Source: Morganella morganii
GTDB lineage: Bacteria; Pseudomonadota; Gammaproteobacteria; Enterobacterales; Enterobacteriaceae
Reading direction: 5' to 3'
NCBI RefSeq assembly: GCF_019402645.1
Contig: NZ_VKKS01000002.1
Span: forward strand, 1-64,000
Length of the DNA stretch: 64,000 nt
Of this stretch, positions 49,959 to 60,000 are shown one piece after another; position 1 is the first letter of the stretch; each line of letters begins with the position of its first letter. The notes beneath the pieces were generated by a model. That model worked only from the letters and a program-made list of their open reading frames with translations, ran no database searches and was not told where the DNA came from. The position numbers and the translations under genes are program-made.

Positions 49959-50855
49959 TCACGCTTTTTTGTAGCGGTGGCGTTGGGTGTAAAGTGCATC
50001 CAGGGTAAAGACGATCAGTCCCGACCAGATAAAGGCGAAAGTGATCAGGCGCTCTGCGGAAATGGCCTCGCCGTATGCGGTGGTTGCCAGTATAAACATC
50101 AGTGTCGGACCGATGTACTGGAAGAAGCCGAGCGTGGAGAGGCGCAGATGGTTAGCGGCTTCAGTAAACAGCAGCAGCGGCACGGTGGTAATAATACCGG
50201 CGGCAATCAGCAGCAGATTGAGCGTCAGGCTGTTCATAGTCATATTGCTGGTGGCGCTGTTGGCGAAAAAGAGCAGATAAATTGCGGCGACCGGCAGCAG
50301 CCACAGGGTTTCAATCAGCATACCGCCCTGAGCATCCACACCCAGCTTTTTACGCAGCAGGCCATACAGGCCGAATGTCATGGCGAGACTCAGCCCGATC
50401 ACCGGTACAGTGCCGAACTGCCAGAGCTGGATCAGTACGCCGGTAAAGGCAAGGCAAACCGCAAACCATTGCAGGCGGCGGAAACGCTCACCGAGAAAGA
50501 GCATCCCGAACAGTACGTTCACCAGCGGGTTAATAAAGTACCCGAGACTCGCTTCCAGCATATGGTTGTGGTTCACCGCCCAGATATAGATCAGCCAGTT
50601 TGAGGCGATAATACAGGCGGTCAGCGCGAGGATCATGATTTTCTTCGGCTGGCTGATAATCTGACGGATGCGCGGCCACTGATGTGACACGGTGATCAGC
50701 AGGATCATAAAAAAGAATGACCAGATAATCCGGTGTGTCAGGATCTCATCCGCAGGCACCTGCCGGATCAGTTTGAAATACACCGGGGCAATACCCCAGA
50801 TAAAGTAAGCGCCGAGAGCACAAAGGACGCCTTTTACGGTCTGTTGCTGGCTCAT
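49959..50855 (-). CDS. rarD: EamA/DMT-family permease RarD
   Basis: 298 residues (E. coli 296), a drug/metabolite transporter with 10 predicted membrane helices in two EamA repeats. YFIWGIAPVYFKLI, HRIIWSFFFM, HMLEASLGYFINPLVN and LSTLGFFQYIGPTLMF are near-identical to E. coli RarD, historically linked to chloramphenicol sensitivity; the natural substrate is unknown. Start: MSQQQTVKG at 50855 with GGA 8 nt upstream; the open frame to 50909 would add a non-conserved Phe-rich leader. Confidence 0.94.
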   Translation of the reverse strand: MSQQQTVKGVLCALGAYFIWGIAPVYFKLIRQVPADEILTHRIIWSFFFMILLITVSHQWPRIRQIISQPKKIMILALTACIIASNWLIYIWAVNHNHMLEASLGYFINPLVNVLFGMLFLGERFRRLQWFAVCLAFTGVLIQLWQFGTVPVIGLSLAMTFGLYGLLRKKLGVDAQGGMLIETLWLLPVAAIYLLFFANSATSNMTMNSLTLNLLLIAAGIITTVPLLLFTEAANHLRLSTLGFFQYIGPTLMFILATTAYGEAISAERLITFAFIWSGLIVFTLDALYTQRHRYKKA

Positions 50856-51206
50856 GATAGTCCAAGTCTGAAAGAAAAAAGAAAAGAAGATGCCTGCCGG
50901 TGTGATCACTTTCGCATTGAAATCACATAGTTACAACGTGATTAATCACGTCATTAATTAATTATTCGTAAAATGTGATCGCCTTCGATACGCCGGATGG
51001 CGGTAAAGACGTTAAAAAGATGTGAAAGTGTAACGTGCATCACAAAATTACACCAGCAGGTGTGCTGAAAAAAACTCAGCACCGGCCGAATATTATCACC
51101 GTCCGTGCGGATAGTCTGTTATCTGATGGCAAACTGAGCTAGCATAGACGTATCTTTTCACCGGCAGAACGCACTGCCCGGATTTCTATTTCACCTGAGG
51201 AGCTGC
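50856..51206. promoter_or_regulatory. rarD-recQ divergent intergenic region
   Basis: 351 bases with no gene. It holds a 16-bp perfect palindrome at 50936-50951, a CRP-like TGTAA-N6-TCACA at 51029-51044 and several other GTGAT/ATCAC half-sites, so it may be a cluster of operator sites for one or both genes. In E. coli pldA lies in this interval; it is missing here. Confidence 0.5.
50936..50951. repeat. 16-bp perfect palindrome ACGTGATTAATCACGT
   Basis: Perfect dyad symmetry centred between the divergent rarD and recQ genes. It resembles a dimeric repressor operator; I cannot assign a regulator. Confidence 0.55.
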
Positions 51207-53036
51207 GTGTCTACCGCCGAAGTCATCAATACTCTGCCCGACGCTGACGCTATCCTGCGCCAGGTCTTTGGTTATCAGCAATTCCGTGCCGGACAGTCCG
51301 ATATTATCAGTACCGTGACCGGCGGGCGTGATTGTCTGGTGGTTATGCCGACGGGCGGCGGAAAATCACTGTGTTATCAGATTCCGGCACTGATGCTGCC
51401 GGGGCTGACAGTGGTGGTGTCACCGCTGATTTCCCTGATGAAAGATCAGGTCGATCAGCTGCGTCTGCTGGGAGTGGAAGCCGGTTATCTGAACTCGGCG
51501 CAGACCGCGCAGGAACAGCAGAAGGTGCTGGAAGGGTGCCACAATAACCGCATCAAACTGTTGTATGTGGCACCGGAACGCCTGCTGATGAGCAGCTTTA
51601 TCCGCCAGTTACAGCAGCAGTGGCAGCCGTCGCTGCTGGCAGTGGATGAAGCCCATTGTATTTCCCAGTGGGGGCACGATTTCCGTCCGGAATACTGCGC
51701 GATAGGTGAACTGCGCCAGCATCTTCCTGAAGTACCGGTGATTGCCCTGACGGCCACCGCCGATAACACCACTCGTTCTGATATCTGCTCCCGTCTGCGC
51801 CTCAGCGACCCGCTGATCCACATCAGCAGCTTTGACCGCCCGAATATCCGTTACACGCTGGTGGAAAAATATAAGGCGTTTGATCAGCTCTGGATGTTTG
51901 TCCGCGGTCAGAAAGGCCAGTGCGGCATTATTTATTGTAACAGCCGTAATAAAGTGGAAGATGTCGCCGCCCGTCTGCAAAAACGCGGGTTGAGTGTCGC
52001 AGCGTATCATGCCGGCCTGGATAATTCACAGCGTGAATGGGTTCAGGATGCCTTCCTTAAGGACAATTTACAGGTTGTGGTGGCCACAGTGGCGTTCGGG
52101 ATGGGGATTAACAAATCCAACGTCCGCTTTGTCGCGCACTTTGATATCCCGCGCAACATTGAATCCTATTATCAGGAAACCGGCCGTGCCGGACGTGACG
52201 GGGTCAGTGCGGAAGCGGTTTTGTTCTATGATCCGGCGGATATGGCGTGGCTGCGCCGCTGCCTGGATGAAAAACCGGCCGGGCCGCAGAAAGATATTGA
52301 ACAGCACAAACTGAATGCAATGGGGGCGTTTGCTCAGGCTCAGACCTGCCGCCGCCTGGTGTTGCTGAACTATTTTGGTGAGAACCGCCAGACGCCGTGC
52401 GGCAACTGTGATATCTGCCTCGATCCGCCGAAACAGTATGACGGGCTGCTTGAGGCACAACAGGCGCTGTCCTGTATCTACCGCGCCGGGCAGCGATTCG
52501 GCCTGGGGTATATTGTGGATGTGCTGCGCGGCTCGAATAACCAGCGGATCCGCGAATACGGGCACGACAAACTTGCGGTTTACGGCATCGGTAAAGACAA
52601 AAGTCAGGAGCACTGGGTGAGTGTGCTGCGCCAGCTGATCCATTTAGGGCTGATAACGCAAAACATCGCGAATTATTCCGCGTTACAATTAACCGAATCC
52701 GCCCGCCCGGTTCTGCGGGGTGAAGTACCACTGCAACTCGCAGTACCGAGGATCCAGAATATCAAACCGCGTCAGACAGCCCGCAGTTATGGCGGTAATT
52801 ATGACAAAAAACTGTTCGCGAAACTGCGCAAGCTGCGCAAATCCATTGCGGATGAAGAAAATATCCCGCCGTTTGTGGTGTTCAACGACGCCACATTAAT
52901 TGAAATGGCGGAACAATGCCCGGTCAGGGCAAATGATTTACTCTTGATAAATGGCGTCGGAGAGCGGAAACTGGAACGATTCGGCGATGCATTTATGGCC
53001 CTTATCCGTGAGCATCTTACCGGATTTGATGACTAG
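51207..53036 (+). CDS. recQ: ATP-dependent DNA helicase RecQ
   Basis: 609 residues, the E. coli length. A 3'-5' helicase of the RecF recombination route. Walker A PTGGGKS lies near 48-54, then DEAHCISQWGHDFRPEY near 146 and the arginine-finger region YYQETGRAGRDG. The zinc-binding RQC cysteines are in AQTCRR and CGNCDICL (about 380-405). The C-terminal HRDC domain is about 525-605. GTG start behind GAGGAG. Followed 11 nt later by pldB; E. coli rhtC and rhtB, which lie between them, are absent. Confidence 0.97.
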   Translation: MSTAEVINTLPDADAILRQVFGYQQFRAGQSDIISTVTGGRDCLVVMPTGGGKSLCYQIPALMLPGLTVVVSPLISLMKDQVDQLRLLGVEAGYLNSAQTAQEQQKVLEGCHNNRIKLLYVAPERLLMSSFIRQLQQQWQPSLLAVDEAHCISQWGHDFRPEYCAIGELRQHLPEVPVIALTATADNTTRSDICSRLRLSDPLIHISSFDRPNIRYTLVEKYKAFDQLWMFVRGQKGQCGIIYCNSRNKVEDVAARLQKRGLSVAAYHAGLDNSQREWVQDAFLKDNLQVVVATVAFGMGINKSNVRFVAHFDIPRNIESYYQETGRAGRDGVSAEAVLFYDPADMAWLRRCLDEKPAGPQKDIEQHKLNAMGAFAQAQTCRRLVLLNYFGENRQTPCGNCDICLDPPKQYDGLLEAQQALSCIYRAGQRFGLGYIVDVLRGSNNQRIREYGHDKLAVYGIGKDKSQEHWVSVLRQLIHLGLITQNIANYSALQLTESARPVLRGEVPLQLAVPRIQNIKPRQTARSYGGNYDKKLFAKLRKLRKSIADEENIPPFVVFNDATLIEMAEQCPVRANDLLLINGVGERKLERFGDAFMALIREHLTGFDD

Positions 53037-53047
53037 AGGAGCACCCT

Positions 53048-54049
53048 ATGCTGCCACCGGATACCCTGAAAGCAAGCTGGCTGGAACGTGAAGCGCAATA
53101 TTCGGCTTTTGTGAACGGCCCGTTACTTGATTTCTGGAACCGGCGGGATGAACGGACATTCCTGGGTGCCGATGATGTCACTATCCGCTATGTGCAGTTT
53201 ACCGATCCTGCTCATGACAAAATGCTGGTCATCAGTTCCGGACGCAGTGAAAGCTACGTCAAATATCCGGAAGTGCTGTATGATTTTTTCCACCTCGGTT
53301 TTGATGTTTTTATTATGGATCACCGGGGACAGGGGCTTTCCGGCCGGATGCTGGATGATCCGCAAAAAGGCCATGTCGAGCGTTTTGATGACTATATTAA
53401 TGATTTTTCTCAGTTTACCAATATCGCGCTGACTGAGAAAAATTATGCTTACCGCTATGCACTGGCACACTCGATGGGCAGTGCGATACTGGGCGGCTAT
53501 CTGTTACGCGAGCCGGACACCTTCCGTGCCGCTGTATTATGTGCCCCGATGTTCGGCATCAATTTACCGATGCCGATGTGGCTGGCCAATATGATTGTGA
53601 ACCGGGCCGATAAACGGCCGTCGGAGCGCAATGAGTATGCGGTATCAACCGGGAAGTGGCAGCCGTTGCCGTTTTTAATCAACATGCTGACCCACAGTTA
53701 CCCGCGATACCGGCGTTACCTGCGCTGTTATGCTGACTATCCTGCTTTACGCCTTGGCGGACCCACGTATCACTGGTTACGCGAAAGTATTGATATCGGA
53801 CAGAAAATAATTGCGCAGGCGGGAGAGATTAACACCCCGCTGATGGTGCTGATGGCATCAGAGGATAAGGTGGTGGACAATCGGGAGTTGCTGGCTTTCT
53901 GCGAAAACCGCCGTAAAGCCCGGACAGGACAAGAAGAAGAACATATGCCTCTGACGTTTGAGGGAGCTTATCACGAGATCCTGTTCGAAGAAGACGCGTT
54001 GCGCGCTGTCGCGCTGAATGCGATTTGTCATTTTTTCGGACTCCACTAA
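53048..54049 (+). CDS. pldB: Lysophospholipase L2
   Basis: 333 residues (E. coli 340), an alpha/beta-hydrolase at the inner membrane that removes acyl chains from lysophospholipids. The nucleophile elbow is AHSMGSA; the DHRGQGLSGR block, late Asp (SEDKVVDN) and His (GAYHEILFE) complete the triad. AGGAG overlaps the recQ stop region, so it is probably co-transcribed with recQ. Confidence 0.95.
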   Translation: MLPPDTLKASWLEREAQYSAFVNGPLLDFWNRRDERTFLGADDVTIRYVQFTDPAHDKMLVISSGRSESYVKYPEVLYDFFHLGFDVFIMDHRGQGLSGRMLDDPQKGHVERFDDYINDFSQFTNIALTEKNYAYRYALAHSMGSAILGGYLLREPDTFRAAVLCAPMFGINLPMPMWLANMIVNRADKRPSERNEYAVSTGKWQPLPFLINMLTHSYPRYRRYLRCYADYPALRLGGPTYHWLRESIDIGQKIIAQAGEINTPLMVLMASEDKVVDNRELLAFCENRRKARTGQEEEHMPLTFEGAYHEILFEEDALRAVALNAICHFFGLH

Positions 54050-54070
54050 TCAATTTTCAGGAATTTGCAT

Positions 54071-54874
54071 ATGTATCATGTGGTTGCTTCAGATTTAGAC
54101 GGAACATTATTATCACCTGCCCACAGTTTAACTCCCTATACCAAGGAAACTCTCCGCCTGCTGACCATCAATAAAGGCGTACACTTTGTTTTTGCCACCG
54201 GCCGCCATCACGTGGATGTGGCGCAGATCCGCGACGCACTGGGAATTGATGCATTTATGATCACCTCCAACGGGGCGCGGGTACATAACACTAAAGGTGA
54301 ACTGGTGTTCAGTCATGATGTGGATCCGGATGTGGTCCGCGAGTTATGCCTGATGGAGTTTGATAATCCGGATATTCTCACCAACTATTACCGTGGTGAT
54401 GGCTGGATGATCAACCGGGAAAGTCCTGAACAGAAAGAATTTTTTCAGGAATCAGTTTTTATGTATGAGCTGTTTGACCGTAATGACTTCCCGGTGGATC
54501 AGGTCTGTAAAGTCTATTTTACCTGTGATGACCACGAGAAACTCGTCGCGCTGGAAGCCAGAATCCGCGTGCGTTTCGGCAATAAAGTGAATGTCAGTTT
54601 CTCACTGCGCAGTTGCCTCGAAGTGATGGCCGGTGGTGTCTCGAAAGGTGAGGCACTGCAACAGGTAGCGGAATCACTGGGCTACCGTCTGAATGACTGT
54701 ATCGCCTTCGGTGATGGTATGAATGACCGCGAAATGCTGGAAATGGCAGGAAAAGGCTGCATTATGGCGGGGGCACATCAGCGTCTGAAAGATATTCTGC
54801 CGGAGATGGAAGTGATTGGCTCTAATGCAGATGACGCGGTTGCCCATTATCTGCGCCGGTTATATCAGCAGTAA
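54071..54874 (+). CDS. yigL: HAD-IIB family phosphatase YigL
   Basis: 267 residues (E. coli 266), a Cof-type HAD phosphatase. The nucleophile motif is ASDLDGTLLS and the late motif is AFGDGMNDREMLEMAG. E. coli YigL dephosphorylates pyridoxal phosphate and sugar phosphates; it supports recovery from glucose-phosphate stress, where its mRNA is stabilised by the small RNA SgrS. In E. coli that effect requires a pldB-yigL transcript, and the pair is kept here, 21 nt apart. ATG at 54071 with AGGA 8 nt upstream. Confidence 0.94.
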   Translation: MYHVVASDLDGTLLSPAHSLTPYTKETLRLLTINKGVHFVFATGRHHVDVAQIRDALGIDAFMITSNGARVHNTKGELVFSHDVDPDVVRELCLMEFDNPDILTNYYRGDGWMINRESPEQKEFFQESVFMYELFDRNDFPVDQVCKVYFTCDDHEKLVALEARIRVRFGNKVNVSFSLRSCLEVMAGGVSKGEALQQVAESLGYRLNDCIAFGDGMNDREMLEMAGKGCIMAGAHQRLKDILPEMEVIGSNADDAVAHYLRRLYQQ

Positions 54875-54895
54875 TTTCTGTATTCAGATAAACAG

Positions 54896-54930
54896 AAAGC
54901 CGCCGGAAATAGGATCCGGCGGCTTTTTTA
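54896..54930 (+). terminator. yigL terminator
   Basis: Strong stem GCCGCCGGA/TCCGGCGGC with flanking A and T tracts (TTTTTTA), 21 nt after yigL and 20 nt from the convergent permease stop, so it may also serve the permease. Confidence 0.92.
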
Positions 54931-54949
54931 TCTCTGCAAGATTGTGTTA

Positions 54950-56251
54950 TCAGGAAAATGCCAGGAACGGCGATACACAGAGCAGCAATCCGGTAAAAAT
55001 AATCAGATACAGGGAGAGCCCTTTATATTTATGCAGCATCGGGACTTTATAAACCAGATAAGCCGGAATAAGACAACCGACCATCCCGAAAATCGGACTG
55101 CATATTGAGGTAAAGCTCAGCACCGGTGCATTGAGAATAATTGCCCCCCAGGCCAGCAGCACCGCAAATACCATAATGCCGTATTTCACCAGCGTTTCAT
55201 TAATCCGCTCAGCAGGCATCATACGTTGCAGAATATTCATCACAATGCCTTGCGTGGCTTCACGGAACCCGAGATACACGCCGAAAAATGCGGTCATAAC
55301 CGCAAAAATATTCAGTATAACGCTGACCACTGTCACCCATCCGCCGGGAAAAAATTTAGCGGCGATTGCCAGCGCGGAAATATTCTGCTCATAGGCTTTT
55401 ACCGCCTCATCATGGCCCATTGCCAGCGTAAAGGAAACAGCATAAAAAAAGACAGTACAGAACAGAATAATAAAAGCGATATTCATCGCCCGCAGTGCTT
55501 TAAAGCGTGCCACTTCCCGGTTTACATTCTGATTGCGGAATGAAATGACCATCGGGCTGAGGGTTTGAATAAACAGAATTGAGGTCAGGGTAAACGGCAG
55601 AGTAATGACGGCTTCTTTAATTAAACGACCAAGCGGTGGTAATGAGCCGATATTATACAAATGCCACATTCCCGTCATCGAGATACCGAGTGCGGCGACA
55701 ATAAACAGTTTGGTCAGTACCATAAAACCCGATAATTTAAATAACAGCTTTTCTCCGCGCGAGGAAATAGCTACCAGCAGACAAATCAGAATTAATCCGT
55801 ACCACGGGCTGTCAGATAATAATTCCTCTGTGACACCGAAAGTCCGGAAATAAGATGCACTGTCATTTGTGATAGCGGTGGAATACACAAACATCCAGAT
55901 CACCAGCATAATGAAATATAGTGCCCCCAGTAAAATTCCCCGGTTTTTACCCAGATAACCGGTAATCATCCCCGGGTAGTCTTTACACTCAGGGGATTCC
56001 GCAAGGGTATTAATAAATAACCGCTGGAAAAGATACATGGCCGGATAGCCGATAACGGATGATAACAGGAAAACCCATAATCCCATCAGGCCGACCTGAA
56101 CCGGCAGGAAAACGATACCGGCGCCGATAGCCATTCCGATACTCATAATAACCCAGCCGGCATCAGTGCCATCAAATTTTATTGCTGTACGCCACTGCTC
56201 TTCACTCATCCCGGTATTTTCCGCAGCGGGACGTTTTGTATTTATCGCCAT
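54950..56251 (-). CDS. HAAAP/STP-family amino-acid permease
   Basis: 433 residues, about 11 membrane helices. It resembles the hydroxy/aromatic amino acid permease family (SdaC, YhaO, YhjV, TdcC), with WVIMSIGMAIGAGIVFLPVQVG in helix 1 and an ISSRGEKLLFKLSG loop. Likely a proton- or sodium-coupled serine/threonine-type importer; the substrate cannot be read from sequence. Start: ATG at 56251, 8 nt after AAGGG; a GTG at 56260 is inside the spacer. It stands alone at the junction between two chromosome blocks. Confidence 0.85.
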   Translation of the reverse strand: MAINTKRPAAENTGMSEEQWRTAIKFDGTDAGWVIMSIGMAIGAGIVFLPVQVGLMGLWVFLLSSVIGYPAMYLFQRLFINTLAESPECKDYPGMITGYLGKNRGILLGALYFIMLVIWMFVYSTAITNDSASYFRTFGVTEELLSDSPWYGLILICLLVAISSRGEKLLFKLSGFMVLTKLFIVAALGISMTGMWHLYNIGSLPPLGRLIKEAVITLPFTLTSILFIQTLSPMVISFRNQNVNREVARFKALRAMNIAFIILFCTVFFYAVSFTLAMGHDEAVKAYEQNISALAIAAKFFPGGWVTVVSVILNIFAVMTAFFGVYLGFREATQGIVMNILQRMMPAERINETLVKYGIMVFAVLLAWGAIILNAPVLSFTSICSPIFGMVGCLIPAYLVYKVPMLHKYKGLSLYLIIFTGLLLCVSPFLAFS

Positions 56252-56841
56252 AAATAACACCCTTAATGTTTAAATCTTAAACAATGTTGTTCTTAACGGA
56301 CGTGATTTAAACAACGTATTATGTAATAACGTTTTGTTATCAGCAGGCTTATTTTTTAATATCTTCATCATAAAGGATGTAAATCAGAAAAAATAATGGT
56401 TTTTCGGCAGAGATAAAGCCGTGTCAGGAGAAAATTTTTCTCACGGATAGTAATAATCATTATTAAACGTGGTATGGAACAAACGGGGTAATCATTAATA
56501 TTGCTCTCTGCACGTAAATTTACGTGAAGAAGCGATTTTATAAAAAATGAGAGCGCTGTGGCATACGTGGTATTGACTCCGGAAATGAATAAAGTGTGAG
56601 CTATTCCTATAGTATCCCGGATCGGTTCTGTTATATAAAGGCGACCAGTTATAAACAGGATGTAATATAAAAAGGGTATATCCGGTTTCCGGATATTGCC
56701 GGTACTCGCGGTGTTGATATCATCAGGCCGTGGATGAATTTAAACAACTGAATACCCGGTCATTCCGGAATTGGTCTGATACCGGATGATTTGAATCAGA
56801 AATATGGTCACTAATAAATACTGACGGTCAGGAAATATCAG
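56252..56841. other. AT-rich gap upstream of the permease
   Basis: 590 bases, clearly lower in GC than the flanking genes. No long open frame is seen. It contains a 16-bp perfect palindrome at 56511-56526 and a GAGAAAATTTTTCTC hairpin near 56429-56443. It probably includes the permease promoter; it also marks the breakpoint with E. coli gene order. Confidence 0.5.
56511..56526. repeat. 16-bp perfect palindrome CACGTAAATTTACGTG
   Basis: Perfect dyad symmetry in the AT-rich gap, 260 bp upstream of the permease start. Looks like a dimeric operator; no known consensus assigned. Confidence 0.6.
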
Positions 56842-57014
56842 GTGAAAAAATATTATTATTTGTGTGCCTTACCTTTTCGGTCAGTGCATTCGGTTATATT
56901 ACTTATGACCCGGATGATCCGAATATAAAAGCCGTGTGCAGAGACGGCTCTTATTCTACCCCGAAAGGACGCGGTACCTGTTCACATCACGGCGGTGTGG
57001 ATCACTGTCTGTAA
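56842..57014 (+). pseudogene. DUF3761-type secreted protein gene, frameshifted at an A6 run
   Basis: From 56856 to the TAA at 57012-57014 one frame reads LLFVCLTFSVSAFGY, then CRDGSYSTPKGRGTCSHHGG and a VDHCL end. The CxDGxYS...GTCSHHGGV pattern is that of DUF3761 proteins. No ATG, GTG or TTG lies in this frame upstream before a stop, except a GTG at 56862 that would cut the signal peptide. A GTG at 56842, 8 nt after AGGA, begins GTG followed by A6; with A7 it would read MKKILLLFVCLTFSVSAFG, an ideal signal peptide. So the gene is one base short: a pseudogene, a sequence error or slippage-dependent. Its stop lies 2 nt from the mscM stop. Confidence 0.7.
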
Positions 57015-57016
57015 TA

Positions 57017-60000
57017 TCACAACGCCCCTGATTTCCGTGACGGGTTACGGCCCGACAGGTTTTTTGTGCCGCTGCGCAGAATATTACCCACCATATCCAC
57101 ACGCGCTTCAAATGGCGGGAACGGCAGGATGATATTGTTTTCAGCGAAGCTGCGCAGGATATTCTGATGGATCTCATGGCGTGCCGGCAGGCGGTGCCCC
57201 ATTTCAGCGGCGTAGGCACGCAGTTCAAAGATCTGGATGCCCTGTTGTAAATCAACCAGATATGCTTCCGGATTTGGCGTATCCAGAATCATTGCCGAGT
57301 CTTGTGCCGCCATCAGCAGCAGAATGGTGACCTGCTCCGGATTGGCTTCCGCCGGCACAGGGATCGTCAGGACGATACGGGTGACGGTATCCGAAAGCGA
57401 CCAGTTGATAAACTGCTCGGTAATAAAGGCCTTGTTCGGGACAATGATCTCTTTGCGGTCCCAGTCTGTCAGCGTGGTGGCGCGGGTGTTGATGCGCGTG
57501 ATGCTGCCGGTCAGGTCCCGGATGGTGACGGTATCGCCGATACGGATCGGTTTTTCAAACAGGATCATCAGGCCGGAAACAATGTTGGCGAAAATTTCCT
57601 GTAAGCCAAAGCCCAGCCCGACCCCCATCGCGGTGACAAACCACTGCATTTTCGACCATTCAATGCCGATCAGTGAGAAGCCGACAATTCCGCCGACCAG
57701 TGTTATCGCGTACTTGGTCAGGGTGGTGATGGCGTAACCGGTTCCCGGTGTCAGATCCAGATGCTGTAACAGCGCCAGCTCCAGCAGCGCAGGGAGATTC
57801 CGCACCAGTTGAGTAGTGATGATGATCACCAGAATGGCGACAAAGACAGAGCCGAGCGTGATGGGCTGGAGCGTATCCACGCCGTTGATACTGCTGCTGA
57901 CATCCCACAGGCGGATATTTTCCAGGAAGGAGAACGCGGTGTGCAGTTCAGACCAGAGTAAAATACAGGACACCAGGGCAATCATGGTCAGAATCGAACG
58001 GACCAGCCCGACAGACTGCGCACTGATGGTATCGAGGTCAATGACCTGTTCTTCAATGTCAATCACACCTTCCGCACTGTTGGCATTGCTGTTAACGCTG
58101 CTGTCATCATCACTTTTCGCCCGCTGTGCCAGGATTTCAGCACGACGCTGTTTGGCGCGTTCAAAGGCGATGCGGCGGCGCTGGATCAGCATCCAGCGGG
58201 TGATAATGTTGTATACCACCAGCAGCATAAACCAGATGGCGACGGAGGTTTCCAGACGGCCGAGCAGTGCCTGTGAGGTGGCAAGATAGCCGAGCAGAGC
58301 GGCAATCGCTGCCGCAACCGGGGCCAGCAGGAGCAGCCACCACATTCCTTTGCTGATCGCATTGTCGCCGCTGCCGTGACGGTCAAGATAGAGCGGTACC
58401 CCTGCGCGGCGCAGGCTGCTGGTGATAATAAACAGCGCGGCACACAGCAGCAGGAAGCAGAGACGGCCGAGTGTCGGGGCGAATTCCCGGTCATTGAAAT
58501 ATTCAAAGGTGGTCAGTGCCATCATCAGCGGCACAATGACAAAAATGGAGAGCTGATAGAAACGCATCGCCCGTTTAACACGGGCTTCCGGCCAGCGGAA
58601 CTGTGCGGTAAACAGCCCGTTCGGCCGGGCAAATGTTGCACAGAACATAAACAGCCACAGCACCGGTGTGGTGGCGCTGACACCATCACCGATTGCTTTC
58701 GCCATCGGGTATTGCCAGGCATTCTGTAACCCGTAACCGATAGCGGACCACAGAACCGGCAGTGGCAGAGAGACAAGTACAGACCAGAACAGGGTACGCA
58801 ACGTGATGGAGAAGCGATCCTGTGTCACTTTACCGATGCGCTGGCTGGTTCTGTCCAGAAATGCCTGATAGTGACGGCGGTAGTTCAGGCCGAAAATCGC
58901 CAGCAGCAGGGTGCCGATAATATAGAGCGAAATCTCTTTGTTCTGCCACGAGAACATAGTTTTGAACGCACCGCCGAGTTGCGCCAGAGTGTCCAGTGAC
59001 AGCAGTTTGGTCAGGCTGGTCAGCACTTCAATCGGGTAATTGAGGGAAACCGGTGTGGCATCTGCCACCCAGAACAGATAGCGGTGTGTGTCATCGCGGA
59101 CTTCAATCAGCACATCACTGAGCTGACTGGTGGTGACTTTGAGCTTGGTCAGCTCCAGGATTTCTGTGTCATAACCGGAGAGCAGGGAGCCGAGCAGTTC
59201 TTTGCGGTTCTGAATCAGCTGCTGATACAGCGAGGCCTGATCCGCCGGGAGAGAGGCCGTCTGCGGGATGTCCGTTTCATTATTATTACCGGACAGAGCA
59301 TCGAGCATGTTTTCATATTTCAGACGCTCAACGCGCAGATCCGTGATTTCTTTATCCAGCTGCTGCGGTTTCGGCATATCCGGCAGACGGCTGAGTTGTG
59401 CCCGCAGGGCTTCCCCCAGCGCCGTTGAGCCGTTCAGCCACTGAGCCTGCTCCTGAATGGTGCCGAGAACCTGGCGTGCTTTCTGGATATCCGTCGCTGC
59501 CTTGCGCTGCTTCTCCCCGATATCACTCATGTATACGGCCTGATCGTTCAGTACCTGTGACAGCTCGCGGTTGATATCAATCTGCTCTTTCAGAAACGGC
59601 GGTAAATCACCGGCCTGTTCGGCCAGCAGTTCAGTACGTTCCAGCGCCAGTTCAGCTTTCTGCTGGCGTTTGCCGTTCAGTACACTGCGCAGTTGCTGAA
59701 GTTCGAGATCCAGCCGCTGGTAGCGTTTACGCAGCAGTTCAAGGCGGATGCGGGTCAGTTCCTGGCGGTTATTGGCAGAAAGCTGTGCCAGCTCCAGCTC
59801 ATTGACGGTCGCCTTACGTGCCTGCACTTCTGCGGCGGCGAGAGTCGCCTGAGCATCAGCAAGCGGTGTCAGCGGAGTTGCCAGCCCCTGCTGCCGGGAG
59901 GTGGCTTCATTGAGCAGACGGCGGGCTTCGGACTGCTGCTGAGGCAGGAGAGTCAGAGAATCGCTGATTTCGCGGTTTTTATCCTGCTCCTGCTGTAACA

